Shown here: positions 32,085 to 45,703 of the stretch, one piece after another
Layout: each line of letters begins with the position of its first letter
Position numbering within the stretch: the first letter of the stretch is position 1
DNA from: Cherax quadricarinatus
Taxonomy: Eukaryota > Arthropoda > Malacostraca > Decapoda > Parastacidae
DNA: 64,000 nucleotides
Assembly: GCF_038502225.1 (NCBI RefSeq)
Contig: NC_091292.1
Coordinates: forward strand, 48,184,114 to 48,248,113
Reading direction: 5' to 3'
Position numbers and translations under genes: made by a program
Notes under the pieces: generated by a model
Told to the model about the DNA's origin: nothing
Seen by the model: the letters and a program-made list of their open reading frames with translations, nothing else
Databases searched by the model: none

Positions 32085-33380
32085 TTAGCAAGCATACTCA
32101 TGCCCTCCATCATTTTCAACACCTGCCTCTCCCTGAAACCCCTCACCCTCGAGTGAACTACCAATCCCAATATCGTGGTCACCATTCTCCTCTGCTGTTG
32201 TCCCCTCAGCACACATGCTGAAGGCTTGCCACCCTAAAGGACTTCCTCCACACCTGCCTGCACCCTCAACACGCGAAAAACGCTCCTCCTGCACCACCTG
32301 TAATCTCACCTTCAGTTCTTCCATTGCCTCTGTCTGGAAAGCCCCTCCGTCCACCACTCCTTGCTCTTGATAACACCCAACCTACTTTCCAAATAATTGG
32401 TAGCCCGTGCTGTAATTGATTTATACCTTTCCCCTCGCCCACATAAAACCAACAAATCAGCTCTTTAGCCACACTATCTCACCAACATACGACATTTTCC
32501 ACCCCCTTTGCCTCCGTACTAAGCTCCTTCCACAATGAGGCAAACCCTCCTTCACATCCTTGTCCTCAAGGATGCATGTATTTAATTTCCAGTAGCTCCC
32601 AAATCTTTTTGCCAATGAATTCCATGCCACCCCCACCACCACCGCTCTATGATCTGAATATATCACGTCAATTGTACTTCTCTGTATCATGTTCAAATTA
32701 AATAAATAAATAAATAAACAAATGCTGATTGTACAGCAATGCAAGCAACCATACGACACGTTTTTGTATTACTCATTTGTGCTTAATTGTTATCTGTTTA
32801 CAATAATGTTTTACCACTGAATACTTCATTGCTTAGTTAATCTTAAGTTAATTTTAAGCCTGCCTGTAATGCTGTGCATTCAAGTGGCTTTGGCATGCTG
32901 CATTTAACTGTATTCTTTTGTATTTCTCTGTATCATGTTCAAATTAATAAATAAATAAATGGTTCGAAAAGACTTCACTCATACCCCTTGCATCATATAT
33001 ATCCTATCCCACCTTGCTGCATAATCCCCCATACGTAAGTATATTCCAATTCACCTGTCCCATCCCAAAATGCACCCCTCAAACCCTATATCTTTACAAA
33101 AGTCACTCAACACGTTCAAGAAAAGTCCCGCCGCCTTTGGCATCACGTCAATCCTCCTAATTACACAGTTCCACTCTCCCCCAATCATTGCGACCAAGGG
33201 TAGCGATCTCAAGAAGTACACAAGCTCCTCCCTTACGAATGACGATTTAATCCTTACATTGCTCTCTGCAGGTGCGTAGACCCTGACAAAAGACATGCGT
33301 TCATTCAACCACCACCCACCCACCTCATAATTCTACCCTCACCCACCCTGGTACCTTTGCAAAACAAAAGGACTTGCCTC
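32085..33380 (-). pseudogene. Tx1-like LINE: endonuclease and linker remnant
   Basis: Minus strand. The endonuclease has RMSFVRVYAPAESNVR (33295-33250) and LPLVAMIGGEWNCV (about 33205-33165), where the usual G-D-F/W-N box reads GEWN, an altered catalytic aspartate. A D-H-R-A-V-V-type motif (SDHRAVVVGVAWNS) lies at about 32660-32620. Downstream frames 32472-32085 carry the linker to RT. Small AATA repeats occur at 32700 and 32950. Confidence 0.75.
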
Positions 33381-33659
33381 ACGAATTAAAACATGTACGC
33401 CCCCTTTTAGGCATACCGACAACATCACAAAAGCCCCATATCCATTCACTTCCAGCACATTTCCAACCTTCAAATTATGCTCTTGTACAAAAGCCACATC
33501 CACCCTTTAATGATACAGCATACCTCTCAACCATTCACTCTGCACCTAAACTATTAACATTGCACCTAAACTATTAACATTGTCATACACCTTAGGCCTG
33601 CTTACAGTTTCCACCCACGCCTCCCCACTTCATTTTTCAACTGTCCCATAGCCTCTGAC

Positions 33660-34740
33660 ACACTGTCCTTGGCATTTCCACCCCCTCCCCCTGCACCCCT
33701 AACCACTTATTGGTACTTCTTCTCCTTACCTCTGCACACCCCCTCAACCCCCGTCTTTTTTCCAGGTCATTGTGCCGGTGTTAGGACATCATCTGAGTCG
33801 GACATGACCGCTACCCTATTCCTTGACACTACCTCCTCCTCCATACTTGTCTCCTGACCCTCCTCACAGTGCACCTCCACCTCTACCACCTGTTGCCCCC
33901 CCCTTCAATACTAGGCATTTCCAATACTCCATGCCTTCCTCCATCCCTGTGCTCCCCTTCCACATGCCCTGTCACCTGGCCATCCATCTGGTTGTCAAGC
34001 AAGGTCTCCCCCGATTTAGGAAAAATTTCCCTCAAAACCGTCTCCAGCACCGCATCAATTTCCACCTCACTTGTTGCTTCCTCTGCTGCTTGAGCGATGC
34101 CCATGTCAGACACACCCAACTGTTCAACAGATACCTCGGTCTCCACCACACTCTGCTGCTCCTCCACTTCCTCACTCCACAACCGACCACACCTACGTCC
34201 ATCCTGACGGTCCTGATCATGACCACAGACCCCAGGAGCAAGCCATCACCTCATGACATTCCCTGGTCCACTCTCCGCCTCCCACATTCAGCCCCCATGT
34301 GATCGTAAACATCACACAACCTAAACGTTCTGTGATGACCAGCGTATGTTAGGAGAATTTGTGTTCTGAAGTTCTCCAAGAACACATACGACGGTATTGG
34401 TTGTCGTAGGGTCATCTTCAGGCTAAACGTGCCTTCCGGAAAACCCTTGTACGCCCCTGCCGTCCACTTGCCTTGTTGGGCTACGTGTATGGTGCCATAT
34501 TTTCAAACGTACCTCACAGGTCAACTTCATTCGCCTCATAAGGCACATTACGTAGCTTCACCCATGTATATTGATGCAATACATCAAGCATCCTCAACTG
34601 GATCTCGTCATTAACATCAATGCTGACGTCTTGATAATGGTCGAATAGGTCCTCATATACCTGGGAATACAGCAGTTTCACGAACATCCTGTAATTACCG
34701 TTCAGGGCGACACCGTAAAGGTGTCAATCTCATATATGTC
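33660..34740 (-). pseudogene. Tx1-like LINE: ORF1 remnant
   Basis: Minus strand. The N-terminal part reads GKWTAGAYKGFPEGTFSLKM and IPSYVFLENFRTQILLTYAG, ending in a degraded knuckle RLCDVYDHMGAECG (about 34300-34260). This is the ORF1 arrangement of Tx1-type LINEs. Downstream is an acidic, Glu-rich tail (34182-33883). Stops occur in every frame. Confidence 0.65.
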
Positions 34741-34865
34741 GCGTATGATCAACGGCAACAACACCAGCGCGTTATCTTGAGTAATAGCTCCTCCACTGTG
34801 TTGTTTCTTGAGGCGGGACAACGTGTCTTGGGGTCAAACCCTGGCTTGTCGCAGTTTGGTAAATG

Positions 34866-34866
<1 letters not shown>

Positions 34867-34923
<57 letters not shown>
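34867..34923. repeat. (AT)n microsatellite
   Basis: About 28 AT units. Confidence 0.98.
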
Positions 34924-34924
<1 letters not shown>

Positions 34925-34959
34925 TTATCATATCTCTATTCCTCTGGTTCTCCACGGTG

Positions 34960-36235
34960 AGTTCCGTTAACCTCTTGCCACAGAAAATAATCTATTGTTC
35001 TGGCAATAGTTGTGTTGCAAACCACTGCACTTTCTCTAATTTCTTGATGTGCTTGAACTGATGTGGTATCCATACTGGTGCTGCGTACTCCAATATGGGC
35101 CTGGTGTACACAGTTTTCAGTGTCGTGAACGACTCAATACTTAGATGCTGAAATGTTATTCTTAAGTTATTTGATTGATGTATGCCTCAGGGGACATGTC
35201 CGGTATAATACTCATCCCAGATTTATTCTCCTTGAGTGAGATTTGCAGCTTGTACTCCATCTGTGGTTTTCTTTATCCTCCCCCAAAGCTTCATAAAATG
35301 CATTTGGTAGGGTTAAACTTTTGGAACCATTAATCAGACTCGGCCTGCAGTCTGTCCAGATCCCTTTGTATCCTTTCCTAATTCACGTCTGCCTGTTTTC
35401 TCCTCATTAATTTCATGTCGTTTGCGAACATGGACACCTCTGTCTCTATCCATTCTGTTATGAAAAAACACCGGCATTAGGAATGACCCTTCTGGATTCC
35501 CACTCGACACAGGCACCCATTCCGACACCTCGTACTAACCATCACTCGCTGTTTCCTTCCTGTCAGGTATTCTCTGATGCATTGCAGTGCTTTTTCTGTT
35601 ATTCCTGTTTGCTCCTCTAGCTATTGAACCAATCTTTTGTGAGGTACTGTATCAAAAGCCTTTTCAAAGACCAAGAAAATGCAATCTGTGCAACCTTGTC
35701 TCTCTTGTCTTACATCTCTTACCTTGTCAAAGAACTCCAGTATGTTCGTGACACATGATTTTCCATACCTTAAGCTGTGCTGGTTGTCATGTATATGCTC
35801 ACTACTTTCCAGCTGGTTGTCATGTATATGCTCACTACTTTCAAGGTGCTCCACCATGACTTTACATACTATACATGTCAGTGACACTGGTCTGTAGTTT
35901 AATGCTCCTATCTTTCTCCTTACACACTGTCTTCCACACCTCTCGGAGTTGCGCTGTTTCAGAAGATTTATTGAGGTTTATTACTAGTAGCACACACAGT
36001 GGCTCTACTTCCTCTGTAAGGACTCATGAAGAGATATTTTCTCGTCGCACGGCCTTCGAGGTATTTAACTCGCCTAGCAGTGTCTTCATCTCCTCTGCGG
36101 TTTTATATATTGTGTTTAACACATGCTAGTACCAGGACTCCTGTGCCTCAGGTTGTTGTGAGCCTTTCTGTTTCCTCTGAGAATATCTCCCTCAGTCTCG
36201 TGATGAGCTCTTCACAATTAGGTGAGTGTGTACTC
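34960..36235 (-). pseudogene. LINE family B fragment B1
   Basis: Minus-strand CR1-like RT and thumb region, truncated at both ends. It has CIVCKVMVEHLESSEHIHDN with an apparent small duplication (LESSEHIHDNQ twice, 35850-35805), GKSCVTNILEFFDKV, and VFEKAFDTVPHKRLVQ (35665-35621). The thumb region follows at 35530-34990. Directly after it, in + coordinates, the 3' tail motif of the next copy begins at 36236. Confidence 0.8.
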
Positions 36236-39025
36236 ACCTAATTGTGGTTGCAGGGGTCGAGACTCAGCTCCTGGCCCCGCCTCTTCACTGACCGCTACTG
36301 GGTCCTCCCTCTCCCTGCTCCATGAGCTTTATCATACCTCGTCTTAAACTATGTATGGTTACTGCCTCCACTACATCGCTTGACAGACTGTTCCACTTCC
36401 AAACAACTCTGTTCCTGAAGAAATATTTCCTAACATCCCTTTGGCTCATCTGAGTCTTCAGCTCCCAATTGTGACCCCTTGTTTCTGAGTCCCATCTCGG
36501 GAACATCCTGTCTCTGTCCACCTTGTCTATTTCACGCAGTATTTTGTATGTCGTTATCATGTCACCCCTGACCCGCCTGTTGTCCAGTGTCGTCAGACCG
36601 ATTTCCCTTAACCTTTCTTTGTAAGATATTCCCCTTAGCACTGGAACAAGCCTTCTTGCAAACCTTTGCACTTTCTCTAATTTCTTGACGTGTTTGACCA
36701 GGTATCGGTTCCAAACTGGTGCTGCATTCTCCAGTATGGGCCTGACGTACACAGTTTATAGAGTCTTGAACGATTCCTTTCTGAGGTACAGGAATGCTAT
36801 TCTCAGGTTTGCCAGATGCTCACATGCTGCAGCAGTTATCCGGCTGTGTGCTTCTGGCAACGTACTCGGTATTATGGTCACCCCTAGATCATTTTCCTTG
36901 AGTGAGGTTTCCAGTCTTTGGCCGCCTAGCCTATACTCTGTCTGCGATCTTCTTTGCCCTTCTCTGATCATCATGGCTTTGCATTTGGTGGGGTTAAATT
37001 CAAGAAGCCAGTTGCTGGACCACGTGTCCAGCCTGTCCAGGTCTCTTTGTAGACCTGTCTGGTCCGCATCTCATTTAATTCTCCTCATTAACTTCACATC
37101 ATCTGGAAACAGGGACTCATCTGAGTCTATCCCTTCCGTCATGTCATTCACATATACCAAGAATAGCACTGGTCCCCGGAGTGATCTCTGAGGGACCCCG
37201 TTCATCACAGGCTCCCACTGTGATACCTCATCACGGACCATGACTCGCTGTTGCCTCCCTGTTAGGTATTCTCTGATCCATTTCAGTGCCCTTCCTGTTA
37301 TACGTGCCTGATTCTCTAGCTTCTGTACTAATCTCTTGAGAGGAACTGTGTCGAAGGCCTTCTTGCAAACAACCCACCCCTCCCTCTCATGTCTTACTTC
37401 AGTTACCTTGTCATAAAACTTTAGTAGGTTTGTAACACAGGATTTGCCTTTCATGAGTTCTTGTTCTGTTCCAGGTGCTCCACCACTCTCCTCCTGAGAA
37501 TCTTCTCCATGACTTTGCATACTATACACGTCAGTGACACTGGTCTATAGTTTAGTGCTTCATTTCTGTCTCCTTTCTTAAAGATGGGGACTTAATTTTC
37601 CATCTTCCATACCTCAGGTAGTTGCCCAGTTTCAAGGGATGTGTTGAAGATTGTGATCAGCGTCACACAGTGTCTCTGCTCCCTGTCTTAGGACCCACGG
37701 AGAGATGTCCGGTCCAACCGCCTTTGAAGTATCAAAGTCACTTAGGAGCTTCTTTACCTCCTCCTGGGTTGTGTGTATTTCATCCAACACTTGTTGGTAT
37801 ATTCCTTGTTGGTGTACCCCATTGTTTTGTCTTTCCAGTGTCCCTTTAGCTTCCACTGTAAATACTTCCCTGCATTCTTTCCTCAGCCTGATTACCTGGT
37901 CCTTGACTATTGTCTTTCTCCTGATGTGGCTGTAAAGCAGTTTCGGGTCAAACTTGCCTTTCGATGCTGTGTCGTTTTCGTAATGCCGCTGGGCCTCCCT
38001 CCTTATCTGTGCATACTCGTTTCTGGCTCGCCGACTAATCTCTCTATTTTCCTAGGTCCTTTGCCTTCTGTACTTTTTCCATTCTCTAGCACACTTAGTT
38101 TTTGCCTCCCTACACCTTCGGGTAAACCAAGGGCTCGTTCTGGTCTTCCCATTATTTCTGTTACCACTGGGAACAAACTTTTCCTCTGCCTCCTTTCATT
38201 TTATTGTTACGTACTCCATCATTTTGTTTACTGACTTTCCTACCAACTTTCTTTCCCACTGAACCTTCTACAGGAAGGTCCTCATACCTGTGTAGTCCCC
38301 CCCTTTATAGTTTGGCTTTTCCCTTTCTACTCCTTTTACCCTCTTCACTTGTAGCTCTAAAATGTATTCAAAGCTCAGAACCACGTGGTCACTAGCTCCA
38401 AGGGGCTTTTCATATGTGATGTCTCCAATGTCTGAGCTACTCAGGTTGAACACAAGGCCCAGTCTTGCTAGTTCATCCTCCCCACTCTCTCTGGTAGTGT
38501 CCCTAACATGATGACGCAGGAGGTTTTCCAGTACCACATCCATCATCTTAGCTTTCCATGTTTCAGGACCCCCGTGTGGCTCCAAGTTTTCCCAATCAAT
38601 CTCCCTGTGGTTGAAGTCGTCCATAACCAGTAACTTCGCTATACTCGAGTGACCTCTTCTTCCCACCTCAGCTAGTGTGTCCACCATTGCTCTGTTGCAC
38701 TGTTCATATTCCTCTCTTGGCCTCCTTGAGTTCTGTGGTGAGTTATAAATCACTGCAATGACTACCTTATGTTCCCCTGACTGAACTGTACCTACTATGT
38801 AATCCATTTCTCCAGTCTCGTGCATTCCTTCCATTTCTTGATATCTCCACCGGTTTTTAATGAGCAGTGCAACCCCTCCTTCCCCTCTGCTCCTTCTATC
38901 CTTCCTCAGGATCTGATATCCCAGTGGGAAGATTGCATCTGCTATTGTCCCAGTGAGTTTTGTTTCTGTGACTGCTATGATGTCTGGTTATATCTCCTTG
39001 ATTTTTCATGCCACTCCTCACATTT
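36236..39025 (-). pseudogene. LINE family B copy B2: ORF2 (endonuclease and RT)
   Basis: The longest copy of family B. On the minus strand, endonuclease pieces read EGGVALLIKNRW (about 38890) and 38834-38268 (VVIAVIYNSPQNSRRPREEY, LLVMDDFNHREIDW, PLGASDHVVLSFEY). The linker is at 37995-37632. RT at 37529-37071 has GKSCVTNLLKFYDKV, TGRQQRVMVRDEVSQWEPV and the catalytic box FPDD in place of FADD. The thumb and C-terminus are at 36974-36285 (YVRPILENAAPVWNRYLVKH). The 3' UTR starts with GCTGAGTCTCGACCCC-type sequence. Multiple frameshifts. A fold-back element splits the endonuclease. Confidence 0.85.
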
Positions 39026-39427
39026 GACTCACGAAATCGTAATGACACGATTGCAAACAAACCATACCCCGGCCGGGATTGAACCCGCGGTCAGAGAGTC
39101 TCAAAAGTCCAGCCCGTCGCGTTAGCCACTAGACCAGCTAGCCACAATAAGATTCGTCCAACTAGGTATATTTCTACACCCTAGGAAGGTTAGCACAGGC
39201 AGTGAAGGGACTTGAGCTAGAGTTCGTCACGGCCACGCTAGCTGGAGATTCGTCTGTAAAAACTTGCATTTGTGGTCACAGTGGTGTTTGTGCTAACCTT
39301 CCTATGGTGTAGAAATATACCTAGTTGGACGAATCTTATAATGGCTAGCTGGTCTAGTGGCTAACGCGACGGGCTGGACTTTTGAGACTCTCTGACCGCG
39401 GGTTCAATCCCGGCCGGGGTATGGTTT
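39026..39427 (-). mobile_element. Two-headed fold-back tRNA-derived element, copy 2
   Basis: A 402-bp relative of 11925-12284 in opposite orientation, with a perfect 13-bp duplication ACTCCTCACATTT (39013-39025 and 39428-39440). Its arms again carry outward tRNA-like heads (GGTCTAGTGGCTAACGC, GGGTTCAATCCC), but a central segment of about 90 bp separates them. The hairpin tail (AATCGT/ACGATT) is present only at the left end, here the 3' end on the minus strand. It was inserted in the endonuclease of LINE B2; joining the flanks restores the K-C-E-E-W reading. Confidence 0.85.
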
Positions 39428-40971
39428 ACTCCTCACATTTATTTGTTATTCCAGCCTTGTTCATGTACCAAACCTTCAACTTCTTTTCAATAGCTGTGAT
39501 CTGGGGAGAATGGTGGGTTAGGGGGAGCAGGTGCCCTGGCTGGGGCCTATAGGAGGTTGCTCTGTGGGTGGGGGCTATGGTGTGGGGGGTGGGGGAAGAG
39601 GGCTTATGGGGGTTACAGTGGGAATAGGGGTTGTGGTTAGGGAGATGGGGATAGAGGGTACAGTATGTGGGTTGCTGTGGGATACTGTGGGGGTGGGGTT
39701 TGTGCTGAGGGGGATGGGGAGGGGGTACAGTGAGTGGGTTTTCTGTTAGGTTGTTTGATTGCTTTGGGATTGCCATGGTTGGGTTCCTTCTGTGGGTGGT
39801 ACTGGAGGGGGTTGTGTTTGTTCTTTCACCTGGGCCTGATTTTCCCTGCTCACCTCCTTCCATGCCTCCCATTCCTCCTTGCGACATTGCATCCTCTCTT
39901 TCAGTATCATCCTTTCTTCTTGTGTTCTGTCTTGGTCGAGGTACACACTCCAGAACTTCAGTTTGTCCCTTTGGCGCACTTTCTCCTGCAGGATCCGGTT
40001 TCGAGCTGACTCTGCCTTGAAAATCACTTTGACTAGATGCTCTTTTCCTCTCACAAACCACCCAATTCTCCGAAAATTTCTCAGGTGAGTCATGTCCTCT
40101 CCTATTGCTTTCATGACGTTTTCAATCGTTTTTTTTCTCTTGTTTCCTTGCTTCGTAAGTTTCCCCATCCACTTCTTGGAGCCCATACACAAAAACTACC
40201 ATCTCTCTTTCATCCTCCCACTGTACTTCCCTGAGCATCCACTGATATGAATTAGTTCCTGCCATTGACACATTGCTTCCCTATCCAGTGTCCCTGTGCT
40301 TATCTGTTCCTTGACACTGCAGTTGTCTGTTAGAGCCTCTGAGTATAACTTAGCTCCTTCGTTGTCTTTGGTCCCCTCATTAGTTCCTGCTGTTCTCCCT
40401 GTCTTTTCCCAGGCCCCCTTGTGTCTGATAGAGACATCACATACAGTATAGCTCCTTTGTCCCCTACTGTCCCCTCATTTGTGACTGATGTAGCAGTTCT
40501 TGGTGTCGTGGCTGTACTGTCCTTTGGTCCTTTATGCTGTTTCAGATTTTTTAGTTCTTCTACTAAGCTTTGTATTTTAGTTTCTGCTACTGTGATTTGT
40601 AACTCCCAATTCCTGCTCTCCTCAGCTCTTTTCTCTTCCATTTTCTTGCCGAGCTCTTTCAGTCTCCTCCCCCATTCCTCCCTTCTCGTGAGCTCTGCAT
40701 CCCAGTCTTCTCTCCCACGTCCACCGCTCGCAGCTTCATCCACCAGTCCTCTGGTTCTCCATCCTGGCTTTTGGTGTCTCATGTTTCTTATTCCACAGAA
40801 GGGAGAGTTTATGCCAAGATTGCATGTATGGAGGGGGGGGTGGTGTTGTTTGTTGTAGGGATGGAGAGGGGAGGAGGCAGGGAAGGGAAGAAGATAGTAA
40901 GTGGGAGGGGGGACAGCAGCAGAGGGAAGACAGATGGTGGAAAGGCTAGGGGGGGACAGGGGGAAAAGCAA
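39428..40971 (-). pseudogene. LINE family B copy B2: ORF1 and endonuclease start
   Basis: The minus-strand ORF1 consists of a coiled-coil part (40971-40330, with EEKRAEESRNWELQITVAET and LVEELKNLKQHK). A central nucleic-acid-binding part follows (40192-39746, with KVIFKAESARNRILQEKVRQ). Then comes a proline/histidine-rich linker (39740-39540), which makes the + strand strikingly G-rich. The endonuclease begins near 39480 with KKLKVWYMNKAGITN. The frames are broken between the parts. ORF1 of this type lacks visible zinc knuckles. Confidence 0.75.
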
Positions 40972-42870
<1,899 letters not shown>

Positions 42871-42925
<55 letters not shown>

Positions 42926-42938
42926 TGTGTGTGTGTGT

Positions 42939-43014
<76 letters not shown>
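42871..43014. repeat. (GA)n(GT)n compound microsatellite
   Basis: About 26 GA units followed by about 45 GT units with single interruptions. Confidence 0.98.
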
Positions 43015-43017
<3 letters not shown>

Positions 43018-43139
43018 AGAGTGCGGGTGAGAGGGTGTGTGAGGAGAGGGGGAGGGAGGAATAGAAGTATCCATTAGGGAAGGGACTACAAGTGTTTGTG
43101 TGTGAGAATTTATGGCTCTCTTATGTTCACATGTGTACA

Positions 43140-44145
43140 TGGTTGCAGGGGTAGAGACTCAGCTCCTGGCTCTTCCTCTTCACTGATCGCTACTAGATCC
43201 TCTCTCTGCTTCTTGAGCTTTGTCATACCTCGTCTTAAGGCTATGAATGGTTCCTGCCTCAACTACATCACTTTCTAGGCTTTTCCACTTCCTGACGACT
43301 CTATGACTGAAGAAATACTTTCTAACATCCCTCTGACTCGTCTGAGTTCACGGCTTCCAATTGTGACCCCTTGTTTCTGTGTACCCTCTCTGGAACATCC
43401 TGTGTCTGTCCACCTTATCTATTCCAGGCAGTATTTTGTATGTCGTTTTCATATCTCCCCTGACTCTCCTGTCCTTCACTGTCGTAAGTCCGATTTACCT
43501 CAACCTTTCTTCATAGGACATTCCCATGAGCTCCAGAACTAGCCTTGTTGCAAACCTTTGTACTTTCTCTAATTTCTTGACGTGCTTCACGAGGTGTGGG
43601 TTCCAAACTGGTGCTACATACTCCAGTATGGGCCTGACGTACACAGTGTACTGTGTCTTGAACGATTCCTTCCTAAGGTATCGGAACGCTATTCTCAGGT
43701 TTGCCAGGCTTCCATATGCTGCAGCAGTTATCTGGTTGATGTGTGCCTCCGGAGGCGTGCTTGGTGTTATGGTCACCCCAAGATCTTTTTCCTTGAGTGG
43801 GGTTTGCAGTCTTTGTCCACCTAGTCTATACTCTGTCTGCGGTCTTCTTTGCCCTTCCCCAATTTTCATGACTCTGCATTTGGCAAGGTTGAATTCGAGA
43901 AGCCAGTTGCTGGACCACGTGTCCAGCCTGTCCAAGTCTCTTTGTAGTCCTGCCTGATCCTCATCTGATTTAATTCTTCTCATTAACTTCCCATCATCTG
44001 TGAACAGGGATACTTCAGAGTCTATCCCTTCCATCATGTCATTCACATATATTAAAAATAGCACAGGTCCTAGGACTGACCTCTGTGGGACCCCGCTCGT
44101 CACAGGTGCCCACTGTGATACCTCATCACATACCATGATTCGTTG
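43140..44145 (-). pseudogene. LINE family B copy B3: RT palm to 3' end
   Basis: Minus strand. The ORF 44136-43495 has GVPQRSVLGPVLFLIYVNDM, a catalytic box FTDD (FADD expected) and LGVTITPSTPPEAHINQITA. The C-terminal part is in other frames down to 43190, and the 3' UTR motif is near 43142-43170. It is truncated exactly where copy B4's 3' region starts. Confidence 0.85.
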
Positions 44146-45703
44146 TTGCTACAAGGTCCTCTCTCTCTCTGCTTCCTGAGCTTTGTCATATCTCGTCTTC
44201 AAGCTATGTATGGTTCCTGCCTCCACTACATCATTTGCTAGGCTATTCCACTTCCTGACTATATGACTGAAGAAATACTTCCTAACATCCCTGTGACTAG
44301 TCTGAGTCTTCAGCTTCCAGTTGTGATCCCTTGTTTCTGTGTCCCCTCTCTGGAACAACGTGTCTCTGTCCACCTTACCTATTCCATGCAGTATTTTGTA
44401 TGTCGTTATCATGTCTCCCCTGACCCTCTTGTCCTCCAGTGTCGTCAGCCCGATTTCCCTCAACCTTTCTTCGTAGGACATACCCCTGAGCTACGGAACT
44501 AGCCTTGTTGCAAACCTTTGCACTTTCTCTAATTTTTTGACGTGCTTGACCAGGTGTGGGTTCCAGACTGGTGCTGCATACTCCAGTATGGGCCTGATAT
44601 ACACAGTGTACAGTGTCTTGAACGATTCCTTATTAAAGTATCGGAACGCTATTCTCAGGTTTTCCAGGCGCCCATATGCTTAAGCAGTTATCTGGTTGAT
44701 GTGTGCCTCCGGAGACATGCTCGGTATTATGGTCACCCCAAGATCTTTCTCCATGATCGAGGTTTCCAGTCTTTGGCTACTTAGCCTATACTCTGTCTGC
44801 TGTCTTCTTTGCCTTTCTCCAGTTTCATGACTTTGCATTTGGCAGGGTTGAGTTCAAGAAGCCAGCTGCTGGACCATGTGTCCAGCCTGTCCAGGTCTCT
44901 TTGAAGTCCTGACCGATCCTCATCTGTTAATTCTCCTCATTAACTTCACATCATCTGCGAACAGGGACACCTCTGAGTCTATCCCTTCCCTCATATCATT
45001 CACATATACCAAAAATAGCACTGGTCCTAGGACCGACCCCTGTGGGACCCCGCTCATCACAGGTGCCCACTGTGATACCTCATCCCATGCCATGACTCGT
45101 TGTTGCCTCCTTGTCAGGTATTTTCTGATCCATTGCAGTGCCCTTCCTGCTATACATGCCTGATCCTCTAGTTTCTGCACAAATCTCTTGCGAGGAACAG
45201 GGTCGAAGGCCTTCTTGCAGTCCAAGAAAATGCAATCAACCCACCCCTCTCTCTCGTGTCTTACTTCTGTAACTTTGTCATAAAACTCCAGAAGGTTTGT
45301 GACACAGGATTTGCCTTCCATGAATCCGTGCTTGTTGTCATTTATAATCTTGTTCCGCTCCAGGTGCTCCATCACTCTCCTCCTGATTATCTTCTCCATG
45401 ACTTTGCATACTATACACGTCAGTGACACTGGTCAGTAATTTAGTGCCTCTTTTCTGTCTCCTTTTATAAATATGGGTACCACATTTGCCATCTTCCATA
45501 TCTCAGGTAGTTGCCCAATTTCAAGGAATGTGTTGAAGATTGTGGTTAGTGAACACACAGCATTTCTGCTCCCACTCTAAGGGCCCACGGGGAGATGTTG
45601 TCTGGTCCCATTGCCTTTGAGGTATCAAAGTCTCTTAACAGCTTCTTCACCTCCTCCTCAGTTGTGTGCATGTCATCTAACACTTGTTGGCATCCCCCTG
45701 TGT
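44146..45703 (-). pseudogene. LINE family B copy B4: RT remnant with intact FADD
   Basis: Minus strand. The RT fingers and palm at 45429-44920 read CIVCKVMEKIIRRRVMEHLE, GKSCVTNLLEFYDKV, GVPQGSVLGPVLFLVYVNDM and SLFADDVKLM. This is the only family B copy here with the canonical catalytic box. A frameshift follows at about 44920, and the C-terminal part is at 44481-44149. Its 3' UTR is cut at the B3 junction, and its 5' end stops within the linker at about 45700. Confidence 0.87.
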
